Positions 35,501-42,011 of a stretch of 64,000 bases of DNA are shown here, one piece after another. Within the stretch, counting starts at the first letter, position 1, and every line of letters begins with the position of its first letter. A model generated the notes under the pieces. It ran no database searches. It was given only the letters and a program-made list of their open reading frames with translations, and had not been told where the DNA came from. Location: contig JAHEZQ010000006.1 in assembly GCA_023250955.1 (NCBI GenBank), positions 248,001 through 312,000 on the forward strand. Direction: 5' to 3'. This DNA is from Melioribacter sp. (GTDB lineage: Bacteria; Bacteroidota; Ignavibacteria; Ignavibacteriales; Melioribacteraceae). The position numbers were made by a program, and so were the translations under genes.

Positions 35501-36319
35501 TTAATTAAATATCACCGCACTTAAATAACCAACAACTTCGGAATTATCGCCGGTAACATCTCCGGAATCGGTACGCGAGAGAATTTTAGATTTATTCTTT
35601 TTTATAAGATCCGCTGTTTTCATCATTGCAACAATAGCTCCGCCGCCGCATGCTTCACATTTTCCGGTTTCTAAATCTTTCTGCAAGTTATCATAATCAA
35701 ATTCTGCTATTCGTTTTTCTACAATGGAATCGAGTTTGTCTGCTTGTTCTTTTGAGTGAAAATGAGAAAGATCCGAACTTGCAACAATTAAAGTTTCGTC
35801 ATCAATAACTTCGGCAAGTTTATTTGCCAGCTCGTCAATAAACATTTTATTCTGATCGCCCATTACAATTGGCACGATAGAAAAATCTTGTAATAACATC
35901 TGAAGAAAAGGAATTTGAACTTCAACAGCATGTTCGGCTCGGTGTCCGTTTATTCCATTAAAAATTATTTTATTATCAAGAATTAATTCATATCTCATTT
36001 CTTTATTTATCGGAACTTCGCCAAGCGGGGTTTTATATGCATCTCCGTTGTAAATAGAAATTCCAGCAAAATATTCACGATGGCTTGGTGAAATAATAAT
36101 TATAGTTTTATAATTTTTTCCCTTAACTGCATTGTAAGCAAACGCCGCCGTTCTTCCTGAATAAGCATATCCTGCATGAGGAGATACAATACCGACAACA
36201 TTTTCAAATTTCTCTCGTGGTTTGTTATCATTCAATAATTGTTGAACTTCATTTTGTAGGTTGGAAGCCGATTCCGGATAAAACATTCCTGCAACTGCCG
36301 GTTCACGAATGTTTTTCAT
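35501..36319 (-). CDS. amrB: AmmeMemoRadiSam system protein B (Memo family)
   Basis: A 272-aa Memo-family protein, related to extradiol-dioxygenase-like folds. Motifs include REPAVAGMFYPESASNLQNEV at the start, VSPHAGYAYSGRTAAFAY, SPSHREYFAGISIYNGD, HRAEHAVEVQIPFLQ and SSDLSHFHSKEQAD. Conserved His (HAGY, SHRE, EHAVE) match the metal-binding positions known in Memo proteins. It overlaps the AMMECR1-like gene by 4 bases (ATGA). The radical SAM member that usually completes this trio is not adjacent. Biochemical role unknown. Confidence 0.94.
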   Translation of the reverse strand: MKNIREPAVAGMFYPESASNLQNEVQQLLNDNKPREKFENVVGIVSPHAGYAYSGRTAAFAYNAVKGKNYKTIIIISPSHREYFAGISIYNGDAYKTPLGEVPINKEMRYELILDNKIIFNGINGHRAEHAVEVQIPFLQMLLQDFSIVPIVMGDQNKMFIDELANKLAEVIDDETLIVASSDLSHFHSKEQADKLDSIVEKRIAEFDYDNLQKDLETGKCEACGGGAIVAMMKTADLIKKNKSKILSRTDSGDVTGDNSEVVGYLSAVIFN

Positions 36320-36897
36320 TTCACCTCCACATTAGATTCTGAGCCTGCCGAAGAATCACAAAAAATAGTTGCTGTGAAAGCACTCAATTGGAGTTGTTTT
36401 GTCTTCCAATAACCGGATGGAAATCCTGACTTCTGACAAATTGCATCAAGATATTGTTCACGGTTCATATGATGTTCTATTGGAACTTGAGGAAGCAAAA
36501 GTCCGCGTCTTCCTTTTTCTTCAAGAATTAATCCGTGCTTACCAATTTCTATTTCATCATAACTGATGAGCGGGAATGGTTCAGATAAAACTGAAATTTC
36601 TATTGAGAGATCTTTAATTTCCGACTGACGGACAGAAGGAAACCGCGGATCATTTTGTGATGCCTGCATTGCTGCATCACAAACTGTTTCGAATAACGGT
36701 CTGTCCGAAATAATATACCCGATACATCCGCGCAGTGAACCGGATTTTGTAAGCGTAACAAAAGCGCCTGCATGCGAATTGAAAACGGGATATTTTTTAT
36801 AATCCGGCTTAGAGAACTTCTCTCCGGTAAAAACAGATTTAATTGAAGTACGAGCAGTATCTAGAAGAATTTTTTTCTCTTCTGATGAAATTTTCAT
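36316..36897 (-). CDS. amrA: AmmeMemoRadiSam system protein A (AMMECR1 family)
   Basis: A 193-aa AMMECR1-domain protein. Conserved segments are HAGAFVTLTKSGSLRGCIGYI (with the family LRGCIG motif), DAAMQASQNDPRFPSV and the EISVLSEPFPL strand. It is the upstream partner of the Memo-family gene and is translationally coupled to it, one base after a DUF4905-like gene. The family is very widely conserved; a role with Memo and a radical SAM enzyme in an RNA or protein modification has been proposed from gene context only. Confidence 0.95.
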   Translation of the reverse strand: MKISSEEKKILLDTARTSIKSVFTGEKFSKPDYKKYPVFNSHAGAFVTLTKSGSLRGCIGYIISDRPLFETVCDAAMQASQNDPRFPSVRQSEIKDLSIEISVLSEPFPLISYDEIEIGKHGLILEEKGRRGLLLPQVPIEHHMNREQYLDAICQKSGFPSGYWKTKQLQLSAFTATIFCDSSAGSESNVEVK

Positions 36898-36898
36898 T

Positions 36899-37714
36899 TT
36901 ATTCTATCTTATAAACTATCACTTCGTCTTTTTCGCATAGAAGAAATAGAAAGTTTTTATAAACGAAAAAGGAATCGGTAAACAACGATTTAGTGCTTGC
37001 ATTAAGAATTTTTGTAAGCACTAGGGATTTGTCCTTAAAATTAATAGCACAAAATATATTCGCGAGTTGCTCTTCTAAAATTCTAGAATGAAAGTTAAAT
37101 AGAAGAAATTCGTTATATAAATTATACTCGATTTCACCGACAACATCCAGTCCTTGTGTTTGTGTTTTAATTAATTCAAATATGTTCTTGTTACTGACTT
37201 CTTCTTTAAGAACTTGCGGATAAATATAATTGGTCCAATCTTTTTCGGTTTCGGATATCTTTTGTAATGCATTTATCTTTTTATGGTCCGGGCCGAAATC
37301 CTCAATTAGTCCGCCACTTAAATAATCTAAAGAGGAAAAATATCTTTCTTCAAACCCTTGTTTGAATCCGTAAACTTTTTCTGCGTTTGCAAATAGAAAA
37401 GAAAATTCATTGTTTGTCCATAAAATATTTTGCGATACAATATCAAATGCAATTATTCCCTTATGGTGAGGCATATCCGGCTTGGGAAAATAATGAAAGA
37501 AAATAATGTCTTTGTAAATTTCCTCTATTCCGATCCAGCATTTTTCATCGAGTTGTAAATCGCAAAAAATATTTTCTCCGTTTTTTAAGTAATAGCAATT
37601 AAAGAAAACTTCTTTTGTGTTAAGATCGCGTGTTTCTAGAATCAGTTTATCGGAATCGGAGATTAGAATTCTCCAAATTTGTTTATCGGATTTATATATG
37701 AAATGTTTTTTCAT
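36899..37714 (-). CDS. DUF4905-like protein
   Basis: A cytoplasmic beta-rich protein (271 aa from ATG 37714, which has AAGGAG 4 bases upstream; the track start 37729 lies before that site). It reads like a small beta-propeller: ILISDSDKLILETRDLN, EVFFNCYYLKNGENIF, GIIAFDIVSQNILWTNNEF, and a C-terminal SFFVYKNFLFLLCEKDEVIVYKIE. This resembles DUF4905 from Bacteroidota-group genomes, from memory and not verified. It is first of an operon with the AMMECR1 and Memo genes. Confidence 0.72.
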   Translation of the reverse strand: MKKHFIYKSDKQIWRILISDSDKLILETRDLNTKEVFFNCYYLKNGENIFCDLQLDEKCWIGIEEIYKDIIFFHYFPKPDMPHHKGIIAFDIVSQNILWTNNEFSFLFANAEKVYGFKQGFEERYFSSLDYLSGGLIEDFGPDHKKINALQKISETEKDWTNYIYPQVLKEEVSNKNIFELIKTQTQGLDVVGEIEYNLYNEFLLFNFHSRILEEQLANIFCAINFKDKSLVLTKILNASTKSLFTDSFFVYKNFLFLLCEKDEVIVYKIE

Positions 37715-37788
37715 CTCTCTCCTTTGCACACTCGCCAGTTAATAATCCTAAGCGTCGAGCGTGCAAATGCATGTAAGTTTACGAAGAA

Positions 37789-39159
37789 TTAAAGAGGTTT
37801 GAATTTAGCTGTGAAGTGTCTAAGCATAGGAGCTTCGTAAACTATTTTGTAACCTTTTATTTTACTTCTATTCTTATAAACCTCGATTAAAACTTCAGCA
37901 ACATAATCAATATGACTTTGTGTATAAACTCTTCTTGGAATTGCAAGCCGAACAAGTTCCATCATCGCCGGAATTAATTTTCCATGTTCATCATATTTTC
38001 CAAACATAATACTACCGATTTCGCACGCACGAATTCCGCCTTCAATATAAATTTCGCACACTATTGACTGCCCTGGATATTGTTCCGGTGGAATGTTAGG
38101 TAGAAATCTTTTGGCATCTATGTAAATTGCATGTCCTCCAGGTGGTTCAATAATTGGAATTCCGGCGCTAAGCATTTTTTCACCGAGATATTCCGTACTG
38201 CGAATTCTGTATTGTAAATAATGTTCGTCAACAATTTCTTCCAAACCTTGAGCAATTGCTTCAAGATCTCGCCCTGCTAATCCGCCGTATGTTGGAAATC
38301 CTTCAGTTACAATTAAAAGATTACGGCATTTCATTGCGAGTACTTCATCGTTGAGTGAGAGCCACCCACCGATATTTACAAGCGCATCTTTCTTTGCACT
38401 CATTGTTGAACCATCTGCGTATGAAAACATCTCTTGGCAAATTTCCAGAACAGATTTATTCTCATAACCCTTTTCCCGAAGTTTGATAAAATAAGCGTTC
38501 TCTGCAAAACGACATGCATCAAGGAATAATGGTAAGTCGTATTTCTTACACACATTTTTTACTTCTCTAATATTTTGCATCGAAACGGGTTGACCGCCAC
38601 CGGAATTGTTTGTTACTGTTAAAACTATGAGAGGAATATTTTCTTTTCCGACTTTTTTGATAAAAACTTCGAGAGCTTCAACATCCATATTACCTTTGAA
38701 TGGTGCGCGCTGTTCGGGATGTTTTCCAATTTCCACCAATAGATCAACTGCTTCTGCACCGGTGAATTCTATGTTAGCACGTGTTGTATCAAAAAATGTA
38801 TTGCTTGCAAAATATTTTCCGGGTCCGCCTAGAATTGAAAATATAATTTTTTCAGCTGCTCTTCCTTGGTGAGTGGGAATGATGAATTCATCGCCTGTAA
38901 TTTTTTTTACTGCTGCTTCAAAATTGTAAAAACTTTTTGCACCCGCATACGATTCATCACCTCGCATTATCCCTGCCCATTGATCAGAACTCATCGCAGA
39001 TGTTCCGCTGTCTGTTAGAAGATCAATCAATACGTCATCAGCATGAATCATAAAAGGATTATAGCCGGCTACTTCTAATATTTTAATTCGCTCTTCTTTT
39101 GTTGTAAATCTAATTGGTTCAACTGACTTGATTTTGAATGGTTCAATAATGGTCTTCAT
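37789..39159 (-). CDS. tnaA: Tryptophanase (tyrosine phenol-lyase family)
   Basis: A PLP-dependent beta-eliminating lyase, 456 aa from ATG 39159, chosen because MKTIIEPFKIKSVEPIRF aligns with the family N-terminus and GAGG precedes it; the track's longer start (39255) adds an unrelated 32-residue leader. PLP-lysine lies in YADGSTMSAKKDA. Tryptophanase and tyrosine phenol-lyase are close. This one has GGIRACEIGSIMFG where tyrosine phenol-lyase has an Arg needed for phenol binding (VRSMERG), and it ends RHFTAKFKPL like E. coli TnaA. It should cleave tryptophan to indole, pyruvate and ammonium. The usual tnaB permease is not adjacent, and no leader-peptide control is evident. Confidence 0.88.
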   Translation of the reverse strand: MKTIIEPFKIKSVEPIRFTTKEERIKILEVAGYNPFMIHADDVLIDLLTDSGTSAMSSDQWAGIMRGDESYAGAKSFYNFEAAVKKITGDEFIIPTHQGRAAEKIIFSILGGPGKYFASNTFFDTTRANIEFTGAEAVDLLVEIGKHPEQRAPFKGNMDVEALEVFIKKVGKENIPLIVLTVTNNSGGGQPVSMQNIREVKNVCKKYDLPLFLDACRFAENAYFIKLREKGYENKSVLEICQEMFSYADGSTMSAKKDALVNIGGWLSLNDEVLAMKCRNLLIVTEGFPTYGGLAGRDLEAIAQGLEEIVDEHYLQYRIRSTEYLGEKMLSAGIPIIEPPGGHAIYIDAKRFLPNIPPEQYPGQSIVCEIYIEGGIRACEIGSIMFGKYDEHGKLIPAMMELVRLAIPRRVYTQSHIDYVAEVLIEVYKNRSKIKGYKIVYEAPMLRHFTAKFKPL

Positions 39160-39279
39160 AAAATCCTCAGTGTGGGATGGAAATTTTTCTTTGAACAAAA
39201 TTACAAATTCCAATTCAAACAACCTTCGAGGTTTCAGTTTTAACTCTGAAGGCAAATACGAAAAATTGCTGAAATGTTG

Positions 39280-39320
39280 TGTAAAGTATACTTGACTTTT
39301 TGTAAAGAATACTATATTTT
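39280..39320 (+). promoter_or_regulatory. Promoter of the membrane-protein/XRE operon with two 21-bp-spaced operator-like repeats
   Basis: TGTAAAGTATACT (39280-39292) and TGTAAAGAATACT (39301-39313) differ in one base and start exactly 21 bp apart, two DNA turns. Between and over them lies a promoter: TTGACT (39292-39297), 17 bases, TATTTT (39315-39320). The arrangement fits autoregulation by the XRE repressor at 40181..40375. The left repeat contains the palindrome AAGTATACTT. Confidence 0.65.
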
Positions 39321-39346
39321 GGTTTTAGAAATTATTTGAGGTTATT

Positions 39347-39772
39347 ATGAAAAACATTCTAAAAAAATTTTCGTTTCCTTATAAGACTCCTGTTTTGATT
39401 TTTTCTGCAGTGTTTATTTTTACCCCTCTTATTTTAATTAATGCAATTAATCCTATAAAGATTGAAGCTACCAATCCTCATTTGTTTAAGCAAATTTTTC
39501 TATCTACTTCTTTGCTTGCTACATTAGGATTTATCTACTGTACTCTCGGCTATCATTTTCAAATTCTGAGAGGTGACGAACTTAAACTAAAGATTCATTT
39601 AGAATCTTTGAACATTGCTTTTACAACAGCACTTGTGTTTTTATTTGTACTGATTTTTGTTTTTGTGAATTTCGTACCTACAATGCTCAATTACATATTG
39701 GTAATTCTTTCAGTGATTGCAATTATAGCTTATGTACTGGGTGCAGAATTTGTAAAAGAGAAATATCAATAA
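39347..39772 (+). CDS. Small four-helix membrane protein (paralogue 1)
   Basis: A 141-aa protein with four predicted membrane helices (TPVLIFSAVFIFTPLILI, IFLSTSLLATLGFIYCTL, LNIAFTTALVFLFVLIFV, MLNYILVILSVIAIIAYV). The central loop YHFQILRGDELKLKIHLESL is shared with the next gene, so they are paralogues. The start has GAGG 5 bases upstream. The arrangement of small membrane proteins with a 65-aa XRE regulator is common in bacteria and archaea and usually uncharacterised. Function unknown. Confidence 0.82.
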   Translation: MKNILKKFSFPYKTPVLIFSAVFIFTPLILINAINPIKIEATNPHLFKQIFLSTSLLATLGFIYCTLGYHFQILRGDELKLKIHLESLNIAFTTALVFLFVLIFVFVNFVPTMLNYILVILSVIAIIAYVLGAEFVKEKYQ

Positions 39773-39797
39773 AAATTAAAATTTTTAGGAGTTAAAG

Positions 39798-40184
39798 ATG
39801 ATAGATAGATTAAGAAAATTTAGTTATCCAGTTCATAATCTTATATTTCTTCTTTCTTTGCTTTTAGGATTTTTTGTAGGCCATGTAGTATCTCAGATCT
39901 GGATGAAAATAATTATTTTTATTCTTTCACTTTGCGGATTTGGTTACACCTTATTAGCAAACCACTTCAAAATGATGAATGGAGACGAACTTGAAAAGAC
40001 AATCAAATTGGAAACTCTTTCTATATCGACGAGTCTTCTTTTGCTATTCATAACCATTCTAATAGTAATTGAAAATACTTTTATAATAAAATTTGGTAAT
40101 GAAAAATTTAGTTACGGTTTTGTTATTCTCTTTTTGGTCATAATGCCGGTTACTGAATATTTTGTGAGAAGAAGTTATAAATGA
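39798..40184 (+). CDS. Small four-helix membrane protein (paralogue 2)
   Basis: A 128-aa protein with four membrane helices and the shared loop NHFKMMNGDELEKTIKLETLS, parallel to HFQILRGDELKLKIHLESL of the preceding gene. It starts 25 bases after that gene, with AGGAG upstream, and ends with a 4-base ATGA overlap with the XRE gene, so all three are coupled. Probably arose by duplication within the operon. Function unknown. Confidence 0.82.
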   Translation: MIDRLRKFSYPVHNLIFLLSLLLGFFVGHVVSQIWMKIIIFILSLCGFGYTLLANHFKMMNGDELEKTIKLETLSISTSLLLLFITILIVIENTFIIKFGNEKFSYGFVILFLVIMPVTEYFVRRSYK

Positions 40185-40375
40185 AAAATGTTTTACATGT
40201 TCTACGTGCTGAACGAAGGTTATCTCAAGACGATCTTGCAAAACTTGTGGATGTCTCGCGTCAGACTATAAACGCAATTGAACGGGAAAAGTACGATCCG
40301 AGCTTGCCGCTGGCGTTAAAAATTGGAAAAGTCTTTAGTAAAAAAGTTGAGGAAATATTCTTTCTTGAAAAATAA
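40181..40375 (+). CDS. Short XRE-family HTH transcriptional regulator
   Basis: A 64-aa protein consisting of essentially one Cro/C1-type helix-turn-helix: RRLSQDDLAKLVDVSRQTINAIEREKYDPSLPLALKIGKVF. This single-domain type (VSRQTINAIEREKYDPSLPLA) typically sits last in small membrane-protein operons. It is translationally coupled to the upstream gene by an ATGA overlap. It likely binds the repeats over its own operon promoter. Confidence 0.93.
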   Translation: MKNVLHVLRAERRLSQDDLAKLVDVSRQTINAIEREKYDPSLPLALKIGKVFSKKVEEIFFLEK

Positions 40376-40477
40376 ACATACAGATTTAACACTTTAATCT
40401 TCCTTTCCATCAATTATTTTTATTAAATTTCATTTGTGTAACCTCACCTAACAATGAAATAAAAGAGGAGAAGTAAT

Positions 40478-41302
40478 ATGGAAGAAATGCAAAACCAAGA
40501 AGCTCCAAAAATGTCCTCTGTTGAACAAGAAGAATTTGAAATTAGTCATACTGATAAGCTGGTCGGTGTATTTTCCGAACCAGGCACTACATTTTCTAAG
40601 ATGTCAAAATTTCCTCCTAAGACGGCTGATTGGGTAATTCCAATTTTAATTGTAATAGTTATAGCTATACTTTCTCAATTTTTAATGGCAAATAATCCTA
40701 CCATAAAAGCAGCATTAGTCGAGAAGCAGATGGCCGCTATCGAAAAATCATTTAATGATGCAGTTGCTAAAGGACAAATGACTCAAGCTCAAGCAGATCA
40801 ACAACTTGAATCAATGAGAGAAAGAATCGAACAAGGTGGTGCTATGCAGATGATTGGTGTTTTTGTAGGAATTCCAATTGCTACATTTATTTTCTTCTTT
40901 GTTGTCTCCGGTGTTTTTTTGTTTCTTGCAAAAATAATTTTGAAAGGTGAGGGAACCTACAAAGAAGCTATGGTTGCTTATGGTTTACCTCATTATATAC
41001 TCGCCATTCAAATGATAATTATGGTTATTGCTGCATTAGCAATGAATAAACTTTTTACCGGAACAAGCGTTGCAGATTTTATCGGAACAGAAAAAAATAC
41101 TATTACAGGATTTTTGCTGGGTAAACTTGATGTCTTTTCAATTTGGTTCTATGTTGTTTTCGGTGTTGGTCTTGCTAAAATGTTTAAGAGTAATAACTCG
41201 CAAAAATATATAATGGGCGTAATTGCCGTCTGGTTAGGATTTAGCCTGATATTCTTTGCATTAGCTAAGTCTGTTTCATTCTTAAGTTTCTTAGCAGCAT
41301 AA
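40478..41302 (+). CDS. Yip1-domain membrane protein
   Basis: A 274-aa protein. An acidic N-terminus leads into the Yip1-type segment TDKLVGVFSEPGTTFSKMSKFPPKTADWVIPI. Five membrane helices follow (WVIPILIVIVIAILSQFLM; GVFVGIPIATFIFFFVVSGVFLFLAKI; HYILAIQMIIMVIAALAM; FSIWFYVVFGVGLAKMF; YIMGVIAVWLGFSLIFFAL). An EAVAKGQMTQAQADQ helix sits in the first loop. Yip1 proteins of bacteria are membrane proteins of unknown role. It has AGAGGAG 8 bases upstream and stands alone. Confidence 0.85.
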   Translation: MEEMQNQEAPKMSSVEQEEFEISHTDKLVGVFSEPGTTFSKMSKFPPKTADWVIPILIVIVIAILSQFLMANNPTIKAALVEKQMAAIEKSFNDAVAKGQMTQAQADQQLESMRERIEQGGAMQMIGVFVGIPIATFIFFFVVSGVFLFLAKIILKGEGTYKEAMVAYGLPHYILAIQMIIMVIAALAMNKLFTGTSVADFIGTEKNTITGFLLGKLDVFSIWFYVVFGVGLAKMFKSNNSQKYIMGVIAVWLGFSLIFFALAKSVSFLSFLAA

Positions 41303-41317
41303 TTTTTTAAGTCATTT

Positions 41318-41347
41318 AAAACCCAACTTTTTTAAAAGTTGGGTTTT
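41318..41347. terminator. Bidirectional terminator between Yip1 and pseudouridine-synthase genes
   Basis: AAAACCCAACTTTT-TT-AAAAGTTGGGTTTT, a perfect 14-bp inverted repeat with A and T runs at both ends. It starts 16 bases after the Yip1 stop and its right end overlaps the last bases of the convergent gene's stop codon at 41346. Confidence 0.88.
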
Positions 41348-41921
41348 ATTTTCTTAAACCGTTTATTTCTTTTTCAAACACCTCTTTTACTCTGCCGATT
41401 TCTAAATTCCCTAATAAAATATTTTTCATCCTAACACGAACAAGCCGAAGAGTTGGATAACCAATTGCCGCCGTCATTCTTCGTACCTGTCTGTTTCTTC
41501 CCTCAATCAATGTTATGCTCAACCAGCTTGTTGGAATATTTTTTCTTTCACGGATTGGCGAAACGCGCGGCGGGAAATTTGGATCATCAATTACTTTAAC
41601 TTTTGCCGGAAGAGTTTTTCCGTCTTTCAAAATAATTCCATCTCGTAGTTTTTGTAATTCTTGTTCTGTAGGAATTCGTTCTACTTGGATAAAGTATTCG
41701 CGTTCATGTTTGTTCTTCGGATTAAGTAGATAATCTGTTAATGTCTTATCGTTCGTTAAAAGCAAAAGTCCTTCACTATCCAGATCTAATCTTCCCACCG
41801 GATAAACATCTTTAGGGAATTCATACAAAGAAGATAAAGTTTTGCGATTCTCTTTATCTGTGAATTGTGGCAATACTCCGTATGGTTTGTTTAGAATAAA
41901 ATATTTCTTATTGGTTGTCAT
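41346..41921 (-). CDS. 23S rRNA pseudouridine synthase, RsuA/RluE family
   Basis: An RluE/RsuA-type pseudouridine synthase without an N-terminal S4 domain. Motifs are YFILNKPYGVLPQFT, the catalytic-Asp motif VGRLDLDSEGLLLLTND, and EGRNRQVRRMTAAIGYPTLRLVRVR. It isomerises a uridine in ribosomal RNA; RluE in E. coli acts on 23S rRNA. Start choice: ATG 41921 gives MTTNKKYFILNKPYG, which fits family N-termini. The longer start at 41933 uses an ATG inside an adjacent repeat element, and the track start (41969) would translate through it. Confidence 0.9.
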   Translation of the reverse strand: MTTNKKYFILNKPYGVLPQFTDKENRKTLSSLYEFPKDVYPVGRLDLDSEGLLLLTNDKTLTDYLLNPKNKHEREYFIQVERIPTEQELQKLRDGIILKDGKTLPAKVKVIDDPNFPPRVSPIRERKNIPTSWLSITLIEGRNRQVRRMTAAIGYPTLRLVRVRMKNILLGNLEIGRVKEVFEKEINGLRK

Positions 41922-41928
41922 TTTTTTC

Positions 41929-42006
41929 GTCATTCTAAATTCCGACGAAGTCGGTATGAAGAATCCCAAGAGCTATTTTAAGATTCCTCGCTTCACTCGG
42001 AATGAC
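41929..42006 (-). repeat. 78-bp dispersed-repeat-like element with GTCATTC/GAATGAC ends
   Basis: It begins GTCATTC and ends GAATGAC, 7-bp terminal inverted repeats. Inside are an arm matching CCGAGTGAAGCGAGGAATCTT and a hairpin CCGAC-TTC-GTCGG preceded by GGGATTCTTC. This is the recognised look of the short intergenic repeats (TGTCATTCCGAGCGAAGCGAGGAATCT type) scattered through many Bacteroidota-group genomes, from memory. It fills the gap between priA (stop 42012) and the pseudouridine synthase gene. No other copy is obvious in this window. Confidence 0.7.
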
Positions 42007-42011
42007 AGCTA

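Noticed and set aside
39160-39255. tnaC-like leader peptide or extended tnaA N-terminus
   Set aside because: The upstream stretch has no family similarity, no Trp-rich motif and no Shine-Dalgarno of its own.
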